Notes: a model not told the origin generated them from the sequence alone. A stretch of 64,000 bases of DNA from Pilatotrama ljubarskyi (GCA_022385805.1 MU277738.1:1-64000); one strand, 5' to 3'. Shown: positions 1-11,914, counted from the stretch's first letter. Translations and numbers: made by a program.

Positions 1-1120
1 CCTCAGATGACGAGAAGTTTGGCTGTGCATCAAGGACGTCTTTCGCCATGGAGGACGATGAGCTGCCTCTCGATGCCAGTCTTGATGCGGACACAGGTTC
101 GTCTGGTCGATGCGCAGGCGGCGAGTCCGGTACAGCTGAGTGTGTGCGGTTGTCGGGGGTACCGTTCCTTTGTGACCCGCTCGCATTCGTACTGGCGGGC
201 GCGTCTCGTTCTGGTCGCGAGCGGTGCGAAGCCATACGCTTTGTAGGTGGGGCTCCCGATGTGTCATACGACTCTCTACTACGCTTACTTAGTGGCGTCG
301 GACCAGACGGGTCTGGCGGTCGGATGAGGCCTGCCTTGATCTGAGCCTCGCGCTCCGGCTGGTGGCGGAACCATGTCGCGCGAGAACACGTGTGTTTGAC
401 AGACTTCAAGCACTTCAGGCACCCGCAGACGAATTGGTCTTGCTCGGTCGGCCGTGGTACAGTGGACCGTCCGGGGATAGACATGGTCAACCTCGGTGAG
501 GCGCGGATGGGCGCGAGTGCAGAATCCTCTGCCGGCATATGTAGTATCAGAATACGCGTGTATCATCAGGACTGCGCTCACCTACTGCGATATGTATGCC
601 GCTGGGCGACTGGCGAAGCTATGCGAACTTGTTAGACTTACAGCGCGTAGCGCCTACAAGCGACATGGGGGCCAGCGGGCTTGTGGACAGACTTGTGGTT
701 TCATCAACCTCAGGACATACATTTCATTACCAACGGATACGGAAGGCTACAGCTTCGGTCGCTAGGAATGTGTCTAAATCTCCCCGGCCGTGATTGTGCG
801 CGATTACTGGGGGCTGCATGATGGTGGTCGTTTGAGAGGAGGATGTAGCGCCCGTACGACGCGGACGCGCTCGCGCTAACTCGCTCTCACTCGTGAGACT
901 GATACTCTCGATCGCTCCAAATCGCACCGAATCACCCACGTTTCCACTGGGCCTCAAAGCCGGGCCCGAGCCGGGTCTTTCAGGCCGAGCCGGGCCCGGC
1001 ACATCACTAGTGGAGATAGTCACTTGCAAACTTCGGACACAGCCTACCAGCCTTGCGAGATTGAGGCACTGCAAAGTTGATGGACAGAGTGCAATGGTGA
1101 GCGGGTGCAGTGGCATGAGC
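1..1120. other. No supportable gene
   Basis: Short open frames exist on both strands, but none shows a recognisable domain, a paralogue in this window, or a convincing chain of splice sites. The only related sequence nearby is the orphan F-box exon that begins just to the right. It could be the decayed remainder of that gene's downstream exons, but I see no leucine-rich pattern in any frame. Confidence 0.4.
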
Positions 1121-1415
1121 TCACTCGAGGTTGTCGTCAGCATTTACGAGGCACGGGACGGGAAAGTCGTGACATCTACCGGTACACCGTACACCATAGT
1201 AGAACGATCGGACCTTGATATATGCAAATAGTAGGAGGGGCAGCGAGGCCTTGCGGAGATAGCGACAAATTGCTGACAGAAGATGCAGGCATCTGTTGTC
1301 CAAAAGCTCTTCGAATATGCGCAGAAGCACATCGCTGTCGAGCAGCCCGCTTACCTATGATGGTCAACGACGTCCCAGGGCAGTAAGAGGCGACCGTGCG
1401 CAGGATACAGTACAT
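1121..1415 (-). pseudogene. Orphan F-box exon fragment (related to F1)
   Basis: On the minus strand a stretch reads LLDSDVLLRIFEELLDNRC followed by LHLLSAICRYLRKASLPLL. This closely matches the F-box exon of F1 (LLDGDVLFQLLEELLRQKC, LHLLSASCRSLRNAALPIL). The 'FPPxSLWPYI' motif that ends this exon in the other copies is absent, the reading frame degrades after about 60 residues, and no leucine-rich main exon follows downstream on the minus strand (toward position 1). I read it as a truncated, probably dead copy. It could also be a short F-box-only gene with a diverged end, but no start codon or terminal exon supports that. Confidence 0.55.
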
Positions 1416-1726
1416 ACCGAAGCAGCGGCATAGCAGAGTGCGGAACGGGCCTGAATGGCTCGATGGGGGTGGTGGGACATTGGCACCTCGAGCTTCGTCA
1501 GGTTGTCTTGGAGTGTCGCAGTGAGCGGAGGCCGCTGATATGGTGCAAGTCCACCGCGGCCTTCGGGACCCCAGTCGCAGTACGTGGCGTTGCTAGGACT
1601 GTGGAAACACTGCGCTCAGGTACTCACGGGCTCAGGAGTCTCGAGCGTAGCGTTCAAGCGGGGTGAAGGTGCATGTTCGAACACAGAGGTGCCACAGTGA
1701 CAAGCAGAGACAAACACCTCGAAGCC

Positions 1727-1729
<3 letters not shown>

Positions 1730-1761
<32 letters not shown>
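1730..1761. repeat. (CT)n dinucleotide microsatellite
   Basis: An uninterrupted run of about 16 CT units. It lies in sequence without a supported gene, downstream of the F1 coding region. Confidence 0.9.
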
Positions 1762-1764
<3 letters not shown>

Positions 1765-2041
1765 AGTCCTGTACGTGCTCGGCTGACGAGCAAAGCGGTG
1801 ACCACGGAGCGGCGGACGGCTGACTGGAGGTCATAAGCATTCTTTGTAGATACATAGTCATAATCGGAACCATCGTCAGCATCGTCGGAACAAAACATCT
1901 GCCAGATTCAGGTAGGATAGCGCTAGTGTACCCTAGGACATACGCATCACGCTGTCATTCAGTAACATGAGATGACTTCAAGAATGCCCTGTTCGAACTT
2001 CGGGGTAAAATGAGCACATTAGGAAGAACGGATCAATGGTA

Positions 2042-3761
2042 TCAGCAGACAACACGTACCTCGAGCTGGTACCTGAGGCGGTACGCATTGGGTCCGTCAC
2101 CGTACTTCCGGTCACGTCGCAAGATGAAGAAGCGTGCCCACTCGTTCGGTCGGGCCTCCGTGGGCAGGTAGAGGTCCAATACTTCCAGCGATGAGGGGAG
2201 AGTATTCGCCAGAATTTGGGCGGCACTATCAACCGTCCTATCCAGAAGATCATGATCAGGGCTCCACACACCGTCCAGCTTCTCCCCCCAGTACCCGAAT
2301 TCTCCCTGTACGCCCCTGAAACCGAGGTGCAACCGCAGAGTGCGCAGTCGAGTCAAAGGGGACAGGGCGAGGGCGATCGGTTTCTTCCATACCATCGAAC
2401 GTTCAGTAATCTAGAACATGCAAGATGAGGTGAGGAAACTCACGACGGGTACTTCTTCATGCTCGCAATCGGAACGGTAGACGTGGACGGTTAAGGAGCA
2501 TAGATGGGGGAACGCGTCGGGGAGGAATCGAAAAAGCTCCATTTCTGCGCTGTCAGCGAAGAACTGCATGGTGAGCTCGGTCAACTCGCCGGTCCGGCAC
2601 TGGCGCAGGATCCGCAACATCTGGGACGATGTCAGGAGGGGATCCTGCCATTCTTCCCGGTGTGCCGGGCCCATTGATCCCCAGACGTAGTGATGGTGGT
2701 ACGGCGAGCAGCACAACTCCAGCCGTCGTAAGGTTGGCGGAAGGTGGCGGTACAGCTGATCGTCGACCTGGGGATGGGATAACGTGAGGGACTCTAGGTC
2801 GGGCCAAGGATATACCGCGTCAAATCCTAGCGGCCATATTGCTGAGATGTGGGAGCCGAGGGGGAAGAACACCTCGAGAGAAAGGGAGCGAAGTCTGGGC
2901 ATGTTGCCAAGTAAAGCGACGTAAGGCTCTGCAACTCCCGCTAAGGGATGCTGGACCTCCCCTCGAAGCCTGAGCTGTCTGAGGTTGTGCCAGTGCGCGG
3001 CTTGAATGAGGTGCAGTGGCGCGGACTCGTTCGGCAGATCCAGCTTCTCGAGTGATCCCGCCAATGCACCCAACACCGCGACGAGCGCATACTGTTCACA
3101 CACATGCGATCGCGGGGGATCCCGTGTGTCCCAAGGCGAGTAAACGAGACAAGATAGCCGTGAAGATTGAAGATCAGCATCGTATAGAACACGATCGCAT
3201 GCTCCGACACCTAAGAGGGGACCCTTGATGTTCAGTCGACGTAGTTGCGGCAGCGTTACCAGGGCCTTGATAGTTGTCCATGGCAAGTTACGAATGGTGG
3301 GGAAAGGGGAGGAAAAAGATAATTCGTTAAGTCGAGGCATGCGTGGGAAAGCCTCTGTGAGGAAGCCAGGGCCAAATACCTCGCCATCCGCAGGGTCCCA
3401 TGGAGGCCGCTCTGTGTCGTAATCTGGACATTCATCAACCAGAGAAATGTGCCTTGACCGTGGGCGAGTCAGTATACATCCGGTTAATAGAGCATAAAAC
3501 GCACTGGAAGTATGGCCACAAGGACGAGGGGGGAAATCTATGGACATCCACCCGCTCCCGAAAGAGTAGGATCTCGCAGTATCTGAATAGAATAGGCAGA
3601 GCCGCGTTCCGAAGGCTGCGACAAGATGCAGAGAGCAGATGCAGACATTTCTGCCGCAGAAGCTCCTCAAGAAGTTGGAAGAGCACGTCGCCGTCCAGAA
3701 GAGCCAGTCTGGGATAGTATTGAGCGAGGCTCCGGAGACATGTAGACGACGCTATACGCAC
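2042..3761 (-). CDS. F-box/LRR protein F1
   Basis: Probable substrate-recognition protein of the F-box type. Exon 1 (3505-3761) carries the F-box-like segment LALLDGDVLFQLLEELL and ends at 'FPPSSLWPYF'. The main exon (2444-3452) reads as irregular leucine-rich repeats ('MPRLNELSF', 'LPQLRRLNIKG', 'MPRLRSLSLEV', 'WPDLESLTLS'). Exon 3 (2042-2410) opens with 'LTRLRTLRLHLGF'. Exon lengths keep phase (257+1009 nt is divisible by 3). No ATG lies in frame at the 5' end, where the frame opens at a GTG, so a small upstream coding exon is probably missing. After 'YRLRYQLE' a GTACGT donor precedes the stop, so a further short 3' exon is likely. It is the most diverged family member here together with F7. 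F-box proteins usually bind Skp1 and deliver targets to a cullin ubiquitin ligase; that role is inferred from family, and no target is evident. Confidence 0.7.
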
Positions 3762-5204
3762 CCCCTTTCCCTCGACATTATGTCATACAGCGGAAGGACA
3801 CAGGAGAGAGACGATGTAGAACTATGTCGATGGCGGGTGGAGGGTGTAAGCAGCGACAAACAAGGGTCCCAGCTGGATGTTGCTCTGCAGTGGTGTCCAA
3901 GGTCTTTTCGAGCGTGTGTCGTCGAGGTGAAACAATCGAAGTGCCAAAACAGCCACAAACCAGTCCGTAACAGCGGCAAGCGCCAGTCCCCGGCCGGCCG
4001 TCCCGGCGGCGACTCCGCCAAAGGCCACTCTGACCTCTAGTCTCCGGAGCGCGGATCGGAGGTTAAGAATCGGGGACTGCGAGCTCAGTGCGGGCTCTAA
4101 CATTCGGTGCGACACCATCGGTCTTTTCGCTTTGAAAAGTGGCCTTATGTTATCCAAACATGCGAAGTGAACTCTGACAGCCACCATGCGGAAGTTGTGT
4201 CTGGGATACAATCGTCCAGCACCGTTGGCGCACGAGAGTACTGGTGCTTCGTTGGCAAACGCTCCGCAAACGCTGACGACTAGTGAGTAGACCTATTGTG
4301 ATAGCACAATAGCTGACTTGGAGGGAAGGCTGTTAATGAGTCACTCGACAACTTTGGCATGCAGCCAGTGCTACCTGTATTACGGTGCCGGACCCGGCCC
4401 CACCATGGACGGACATTGGCTCAGAAAAGAGCCCTGATGTTGGTCTCAGTGGCGATGTGCGGTACACTCTCGCTGCGCAATTAACTCGCCGTGCGTAGCC
4501 CGATGAACGGTCGACTATTAACCGGTAAGTACAGATCGCCGTGTCTGGGCATGTCAAGCGCTGATGGACCATGGCAATGGCACATGTTCGTGTCGGAGTC
4601 AGTTCAGCACCTCCTGATACCTGCGATACCTGCAGGATCTGGGAAGTATCACGAGCAGAAGCTTGGATAGATTTCTCGAGTCGGCGGTCGCCTACCACGA
4701 AAAAAGTGGTGGAACCTCTCAATTGATGGCCCCCTGGGTCGGAATTGTTATCTTGCTCATATTTCTCACCGCACCTCCGAGCATTCGTAGGAAAGGAATT
4801 CCGACAACTTGGCTTCGCTTCTGCTTGGCCGTGGATATGCGCTTCGTAGGGCCTCATATCATGATGGAAGATTGGACAATTTCTGCTCCGCCATCGAGAA
4901 GCACCCTTTTGAACAACACGCGGTATGTGCGCGATACCCAATCTGTGGCACTGATTGTTATACAGGCGTGGGTCCCGAGCGCGTCTCCATGAAGCATATG
5001 GAGCATTGTTCGAATATGGACCTCATGACCTTCGGGTCCCGTTCCTGCGCTCCCGTATGTCCTCCCTGAACCATGTTATTGTATTCGCTCGAGCGCATCG
5101 CTGATTCATGAAGTCTTCCTGGTCCCACGGCGGGACGAAGGGTCGCGGTATATGAAGGCGAGCCCTCTCCTTCTCCAATCGGTAAGCTATCACTGCTACT
5201 CATC
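3762..5204. other. Intergenic region between F1 and A; no supported gene
   Basis: Open frames on both strands reach about 200 codons (for example 4333-4941 minus), but none has a recognisable motif, compositional bias or splice-consistent extension. A TATA-like element lies at its right end, upstream of gene A. Confidence 0.4.
5149..5156 (+). promoter_or_regulatory. TATA-like element of gene A
   Basis: A TATATGAA motif about 50 nt before the ATG of the aspartic-protease-like gene A. Genes B, D and E have clearer TATA-like boxes at comparable positions, which supports the reading. The motif itself is weak. Confidence 0.35.
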
Positions 5205-7768
5205 ATGGCATCCACACACGGCTCGCGCAAGAGCTTTATAGTCCTTCTCATCCCTCCCGCTGCTGCTTCGGCAGGTGATAGGGTGGGGTTACATTCTACA
5301 GCATCCTGACGATCACTGATGTTGTGTCTCCAGCACCTGGCGGACCTCTATAAGAGAGGTTCGGTATCTGAAGATGACCTCGCGTCTTTGCACGCGTCCG
5401 AGTCGGCGGAAGCAGTGCAAGATGAAGTCGGCCCGTGGCAATACAACGTACAACCAGCAGGTTCGCGTGATCACGCTGGGCTTCCCGATGCGGTTCGTAG
5501 CGGCGGGGCTGCTGCGCTGGTTTCCTCGGTTCCGCGCTGATTGACCTTTAGCAGGGTGGCGGCCGTGCAGGTCAAAGCTTCATAGGAGGTGAGATGCGCC
5601 AGCCCAGGCTGGGAGTCGCACATTCTCCCGTGACAACCAACGAGTACCCTGGCGTTCACACCGGCACGTACGTGTACGGCGAGCAAGAACGGGTCCACGC
5701 TTGGAGGAATCAACACTATACGGTACAAGTGGTATGCCATAAGCGCATACGTTGCGGCCTCGATATCTGCTGACGTTGACCTCTCTGTAGAGGGTGAACC
5801 AAACCATCCCCGCGGTTACATCAGGGCCACATACCACCCACTCCGATGTAGTCAAGATGCTCGTTGATACAGGTGAGCCGTGCTCATCAGCACCTACTAT
5901 GTCAATCTCAATGATCGGCGCACTCATCCGGTGTCTCAGGGTCGTCCGCTACGTATGTGACTAGTTTGTCCATGCAGTGACTGTGGCGCTCATATCGCGG
6001 CACTAGGTGGATTGCGGCTACGAATCACCGTGCTATAATTAAGCAGGCGCGCTTCGCACCTTTCCCACCGCTCCGTACTGGCACGCATCCATCCATAGCC
6101 GAAGTCAGGATAGACCCTTTCGGGCACATTGTGACAGCATGGCCGGTCGGTGACGCTCCCGACCAAGACCTGCGTCAACCACCGTGGAACAGGAGAGGAA
6201 GAGGTATGGTGAACCTTGGATACCATGTGACGATCACACAGGCCGCCGGTATTTCCATCGAGACCATGGACTTGAGACGCAGTATCGCTGGAGACATCCG
6301 GTATGAGAACGATGCAGCTGCGCGTGAGTCACTCGATCTGCACGCTATCAGGCAATTTGCTCAAGCATTCAATGCATTCCTGCAGTCCTCACCCTGCAGC
6401 CCGCCCCGGATAATGTGCGGTTCATGCACCTCTACGACTGGGGTGCACGAAGTTGGCAGAACGGGAACCTATGGTTCCGGTATAACTTTGGCATAGCATA
6501 TGCCGTCAGTGCGAGAATGGTAACGAACAACTTTCTCGGTATTCTCGGATTGAGCCCGGCGGAGTAAGTTTGGCTTTCTTGTGCTTTTTCGTACTGTGCT
6601 GAACACCACTGTGCAGTACTTGCAAAGACGCCTTCCGCGATCAGCCTGTTACTGTGGCCCCGGTATGTCAGCTTTCTGACCTAGCACTTTGTCGACGTTA
6701 CTTATACTCCAGTTGCCGCTAGAGCTTCCTCTACGCCTTGATCACTCAGGATGTAATGGCTTCAGTCGTGTCCGCATCCGTGAGTACAGTGTCGCAGCTC
6801 TTTCCACGCTGCAGCCCATGCACTGTCTGTCTTCATTTGAAGGATAAAGAGGGACTTGTGATATTTTTCGGCATACGGCAGCCTAGCTTCGCACAATCCG
6901 GCGCGCCTCTTGAGTGTGTGGCTTCTATAGTCCCCAGTAGTGCTCAGCTGACAGATGCTCCCAGAGAGAGCTGGATGGCCTACAGTGCATGGCCTTGCCC
7001 GGTGTCAGCTGCCTGGTCTCTCCCGCTAACAATCTACCCACGTGCAGATCGCTCGCGAACTCTGGACTGGTGTATTCGTGTGAAGTCGGTCAGTTTACAG
7101 CAGTACTCCGTGCCGCTAGGCAAGTACGTCGTGGTCGCCACCTACGATGTGCCGTTCCTGGCGCTTTTGGATAGCGGTGCGTTGTCAACTGTCGCCCTCG
7201 GTTGCGACATCATATCTGATGCTCTTCTAGGCACCAGCGTCTCATACGTTCCTCGCGAGCTTATTGAGAGCATTTTGGTCCCGCTCATCGGCCCAAACGC
7301 TGCATCGTCCACGCGATCTGTGCACTTTGCTCCTCGCAAGGCATCCTTCAAGGTCCCTCCTCACGTCAATTCGCGTCATTTCCGACTGGAACTTGTTATA
7401 GAAGGGAGGGGAATCAGCGGACCGCAAGATGCCTCCGTGCCGGTGCCGGTGGACCCGTTCGTGTACACCAGGCGCCCTGGCAGGGGGCCCGATTGGTATA
7501 CAGACTCAGGCTATGAACGCGAGGGACTACTTTGGTCAAACCGAACGGGAGCTCCTTTTCACGTCTTCGGTCTGGTGAGTGGTTTGGCGGCGCGCTTCGT
7601 AGTGTTCGATTTGTTCACGCTCCCCGTCGCGCCGTGCAGAACTTCTTCCAAGCCATGTTCGTGGCACTGCACAAGCCTGACCCTAGGGTGCCGCGCCAAA
7701 TTCCGCCGTACATCCGGCTGGCGCCGCAATGGCCCCACGAGCGCGCCTCCTTCACCTTACCACCCTAA
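5205..7768 (+). CDS. A1 (pepsin-like) aspartic protease homologue A
   Basis: Predicted bilobal aspartic protease assembled from about a dozen exons. Exon 1 (5205-5282) gives MASTHGSRKSFIVLLIPPAA, equivalent to the start of B, D and E. The first catalytic motif is LVDT|GSSAT|W: the Gly codon is split by a phase-1 intron and the loop is encoded by a 13-nt exon (5940-5952). The N-lobe flap strand and the hydrophobic-hydrophobic-Gly element follow as 'FGIAYAVSARM...FLGILGLSP'. The second motif is LLDS|GTSVSYVP, again split by a phase-1 intron. The end is 'FFQAMFVALHKP...PYIRLAPQWPHERASFTLP', matching B and D. Both catalytic Asp are present. No obvious signal peptide is visible. Activity is inferred, and 'Y-G-D/S' flap residues could not be placed confidently. 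Confidence 0.75.
5940..5952 (+). other. 13-nt microexon in gene A (active-site loop)
   Basis: Flanked by CTCAG and GTATGT. It completes the Gly codon of the DTG motif and adds Ser-Ser-Ala plus two bases of the next codon. Without it the frame is lost before the conserved Trp. The same 13-nt exon occurs in B, D and E. Confidence 0.75.
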
Positions 7769-9400
7769 CGTAGTCTGCTTGTCACCTATGTTGACACGGG
7801 AATATATGCCTGCTGGTCCCCAGCTTAGGCACTTGAGCTCGCAGATTGCGAACTTGATTCTGTAGTCACCGGCAGTAGCGGCAGTCACATCCGGCGGCGG
7901 TACAACGAGCCCCCACGCTTTGGTGCGCACGAGTCCTCAGCGGAGCTAACATACGGTGAACTACGATCAAACGACGGCGAGACGTCAGCGGAGCGCGATT
8001 GCTACTTTCTGTCAGTTGCAGCTCGCTGACAGCGGCGCCGCGGTGCTATCCTCCGGTCGCTCGCCGCCGCCGTCGCCGGCAAGAGTCGTCTCTGCATGCC
8101 CCGCTTCCTCAACCTAGTCCTCCGGTACGAGTCAGGCTCTCGCCGGGTCGGCGGATGCCTAAGGCGATGCCAGCTTGAGGATCCCCGGCTCTCGGTCATA
8201 TCACGCAGGGATGCAGTGGCGAACAAGATGAAAATGATGCGAATCACGGCAAGGACACGGAAGAGCGAGGCACCCACCTTGAAGTCATGATGAGCCCGGC
8301 CAACAGCGTTCTGCCTTCCGCCGGGCCATCTGCGAGCGCATAGACTTGGTCGACGCGCAGGAAGCGACAGCCTGGAGTCGGCGCGACCCGCCGACGCAGG
8401 GCTGTACCTGTCGTCTACCAAGCCCCCCCGCATGCGCGCACGCCGGGGGCACGGTCCAGTGCGATGGCACGCACAGATGCGGCTCACGGGCTCTACAGCA
8501 CATTTTGACGAGATAAGATATGTCCTGTCCTGTCGTTGGTGCAGTGCGCGGCAACGGTGGCGATGATGACGAACTCCAGATTGGCGGGGAAAGAAGAACG
8601 TCTGGCGCGGTTCGCGCCATATGCTGCCAGCGCGGTATCGGGTTGGATTGTAGCCTCCGTCCGCTGCGGGATTCCAAGCCGTACTACAAGCGATGCTTCT
8701 CCAACAACGACTGGGTCTGCGTCAGTGTACATAGGTACATGACCTCGAATGCACTCAGGCTGACGCACCAGCGTACACAGAACGCCCAACCTGGGGACGT
8801 CCCCATGGCGTTGTCGGCGGTGGTGCGGTCAGCTGCGCACACGACTGAATGGAGGAATAGGTTCGGTGTGAGCGCGGGCATCGGGATGTTTGATCAGGTA
8901 GCAACGAGATAGGATACGCTGCACGCATTCGGTACCCGTATTCAGAAGGCACCATCGCAGCGCACGGATAACGATGCCGGGATATGGAAGATGGGTCTTG
9001 CGAGTGGCGGCCGCCCTTCCGACATAGCGCATACCGCGACCTGGGCGGCCTCACGGACGTCTTTGCGACGGAGGCGTCGTTACCGACTGGTAGCAAAGTG
9101 ACGGACTCTATAAGACCCAATGCATGTATGCGGACAGAGAACGGAGAGAAGTAGGACGCCACGCGACGCCGAAGAATACAGTTGCACATACCATACCAAA
9201 TACACGTATCCCATGCCGTTTTGTCCAAATCCCAAGAAACTTCAACCGCGAAACCCGAGCTCCAGTCTAACGGGAGCGACGCCTGCTCAGCGCGAACGTC
9301 GACTGTATGCGTATCGACGAAACCGGAGCAGTCCGACGAACGCAGCGTACGAAAGGAGTGCCGTACCCGAGTCCGAGCCGCACGCACCGGCGGCAGCCCA
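7769..9400. other. Region without a confident gene (possible decayed membrane gene, minus strand)
   Basis: On the minus strand about 8.2-8.3 kb there is one hydrophobic stretch (GASLFRVLAVIRIIFILFA), and about 8.5-8.6 kb a second segment (NLEFVIIATVAAHCTNDR). They resemble helices of fungal multi-pass proteins, but I could not join them with splice sites into a frame. They may be a decayed relative of the seven-helix gene at 21.6-23.1 kb, or chance. The open frames on the plus strand look non-coding. Confidence 0.3.
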
Positions 9401-10021
9401 TCAGCTGTCCGTGAACATCCCAGGAAGGTCCTTCATCTCGAGCAAGACGACGCCCGCTTCCTCGAGCTCGCCCTCGATCTCCTGCTCCACGACGGACGCG
9501 GGCGTGATAGTACCATGGTCGAGCACCTCCACGCGGTCGTAGGTCGCATGCGCGCCCCTCACGAGCAGGACCTCGTTCCCGCGCGAGAGCGCTGCACTGC
9601 ACGTCGCGCGGATGCAAAAGTCGCTCTGCATGCCGACCATGACAATCTCCGCGGTGGGCGGGACGAGCGCGCCGAGGTCCGTTCCCGCGAACGCGTTGTT
9701 CTTGCGCTTGTCGACGACGAACTCGCCGGGGAGCGGCGTGTGCACGAGCTCCCACCCGGGCGCGCCGCGCTCGTCCGGCTCGCCAGCGTCGCCGCAGTTG
9801 CGGACGTGCACAATGCGCGGGGGGTGCGCGGCCGCGCGGGCGTGCGCGAGGATGGCGGCGATGTTGGGGCCGACGGTGGCTGCAGAGGGTACGCCCCGGG
9901 GCGGGTCTGCGAGCATGCAAACCTGGACGTCGAGCACGATGAGGACGCGCTTGGGCTCGTCTGCGTGTTCCGCGCCTGGCGCGGGTACATCCACGGGGTG
10001 TGTGCCGTTTGCGACGGTCAT
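9401..10021 (-). CDS. Isochorismatase-family cysteine hydrolase
   Basis: A 206-residue single-exon protein of normal length for the isochorismatase-like hydrolase fold (the family includes isochorismatases, nicotinamidases and related amidases). The Asp-Lys-Cys triad is visible: Asp31 in 'VLIVLDVQ', Lys105 in 'FVVDKRKNNAF' and Cys136 in 'QSDFCIRATC'. The Gly-Met-Gln-Ser-Asp-Phe-Cys context is typical of the nucleophile loop. The start is the ATG at 10021 (MTVANG); the frame stays open upstream, but only with a non-ATG start. No signal peptide or membrane segment, so probably cytosolic. G/C-rich third codon positions make it stand out from the neighbouring F-box and protease genes and leave long spurious open frames on the opposite strand. 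The exact substrate cannot be told from sequence. Confidence 0.85.
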   Translation of the reverse strand: MTVANGTHPVDVPAPGAEHADEPKRVLIVLDVQVCMLADPPRGVPSAATVGPNIAAILAHARAAAHPPRIVHVRNCGDAGEPDERGAPGWELVHTPLPGEFVVDKRKNNAFAGTDLGALVPPTAEIVMVGMQSDFCIRATCSAALSRGNEVLLVRGAHATYDRVEVLDHGTITPASVVEQEIEGELEEAGVVLLEMKDLPGMFTDS

Positions 10022-10144
10022 ATTGGTCCGAGGAGGAGAAACGTAAAGGTTACGGTTCGGGGGCGTTGACTGGAAGCCGGGCCCGGGGACGAGGAGAGCG
10101 GGAGGAATTGCGGTCGTGGTGGTTATCGGAGCAGAAGTGTGCAA

Positions 10145-11914
10145 AGGCGAAATGTCTTGCTCGCCCGCACAGGGCAGAGTGAAGGAGAGAGAGCCCGTCG
10201 TCGTGGTCGTCGAGCGAGAGGAAAGTCAAATCTGCCACAGCGCAGAAGCAGACCCGTCCGCTTGCATCTGACGCTCATCTCCCACGTGCCCCTGCATCTC
10301 ATCGGCGATCACCCCGATCGATCGAGTCTCGGCTCGGTCCAGAACTCTCCTTCCGCCTTTCTCGGAATAAACGCAACGACGTCACCGCGCTCTTCTCGCC
10401 TTCTCATCCACGAGCCGAAGCGCGAGACAGCTGAGGTCAGTAGGAAGGTGGCAAGAAGCATACATGCAAGCTGCAGAGAAGGCGTTCACGGTTCTCATGA
10501 CGCATTTGTAGGAGCTGGATTTACTTCATGCTGTCACTCTCACATCTAGGCCCCGCGCAAGCCCCGCGAGCAGCGCAGTCGCACAGGAGACGTCGAGTCA
10601 ACCTCGAGCTCACCGACGGACGCGGTTTCTTCCTGTTGGGGTACTCTTGCCTTCTTCCCTCTCTACACATTTCGCCTCAGCTGTGGTGAATCGAAGGCTC
10701 GAAGCCGTGGTGTTCAATGACCGCAAGTTAAGTGTATGACGCAGTGACTCTCGAAGCAAAGAAGCCTGTTAGGAGTGCTCAAACCCAGTACTCCCGAGGA
10801 TGACGAGGGAAAGACTGCCTGAAGCGCACACTGAGAGGTATAATCTCCAGCGAGAGACAACACCCGGGCGGTAAGGTTCGTCTTTGAGAGATTCGCACGG
10901 GATACCCGATACGCAACATGAAGGGTATATGCTGATGTCAGAGACTTGTCAGAGACGGCGGACAGGCAGTTTGACGACCGCAGGTCAACGCTCGACTCGG
11001 CTTGAACGCCGCTACTAGAGCAACGCCCAGGCCTGTGCTGTCCAGGAGAAGATGTAAACAGATGTTTTGGGAGAGGCAAGCCTCCGGAGACTACCGTACG
11101 ACAACCTGGCCCAGCGCTTTGAACGAAGGCGGGCTAGTAGTGCATCCTATGAAGTTAATTCCCATTATAGGAGAGGATAGGCACGCGTGTGAACGCCGCG
11201 TCGTATGATCATCTATCTAGAGGTGCGGGGCATAGGCAGGGACTCTAATTCAGGTCTATCAATCACTAGGCAGCCCTGCTCCGCGTGTTGCCAGCGTGGG
11301 ATGCGCATGCTAATAAGTCCTCGACTTTCCGTGTCTACAGCCCTCTAGCGCTGATGCAGGGAACCCATTTGCATCAGTGCTCTTCGGCAGAAAATGATCC
11401 ATACCATCCACCAGAGCTCGAAATACCCAATGCAAAACTGACTCTATCCCGATGAATGCGACGTACGCCGATGTCATGCGGTGGCCAGTCTACATTGACC
11501 TTGCTTGCCCGGCGTCAGCGACGCTTCCCTCGTACATGGCGCAGATACAATATCTCTATAGACCCCTTCATCAAGCTGTTTGCAATTCAGCCTGTTCGGT
11601 GCGGCAGTAAGGCTGATAGGATAAACAACCCACTCCCGCTCACGACTTTAGAGTGCAAGTGGTCATTGTGAGCGCCGCGGAAAGCTGCACCAAATGAGCG
11701 CTCACGACAGACTCACGAGGGACCCGGCCATAGCCGAGATTAGAATCGGGAGCTGTACTGAACGCCCGTCTCGGCGTCAGTACCGTTACTCCTCTTGTTC
11801 CTAGCACCCACGCTCGTCTCCTGTAGGGCTCGCCCACTACGGGCCACCGTGGCTCGCAATTGTACAAAACTTGCCTTTACAAGTGTGCCAACTATCCACA
11901 TACTGTGCCTCAAG
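10145..11914. other. Intergenic region; upstream of the isochorismatase and SRA genes
   Basis: The left part (10.15-10.6 kb) is the presumed promoter of the leftward hydrolase gene. The right part precedes the rightward SRA gene. Open frames here are short and unremarkable. The reading frame of the first SRA exon stays open upstream of its ATG for about 120 nt, but no second ATG-based protein is convincing. Confidence 0.4.

Noticed and set aside
8002..8487. Membrane protein gene on the minus strand
   Set aside because: Two hydrophobic stretches cannot be joined in frame; kept only as a note on the region.
9182..10069. 295-codon open frame on the plus strand, plus several others over the same DNA
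   Set aside because: It lies antisense to the isochorismatase-like gene, whose catalytic residues are in order; high GC3 removes stops from the opposite strand.
10022..10144. N-terminal extension of the isochorismatase-like protein
   Set aside because: The extra 41 codons begin at a TTG; the ATG at 10021 gives the normal family length.
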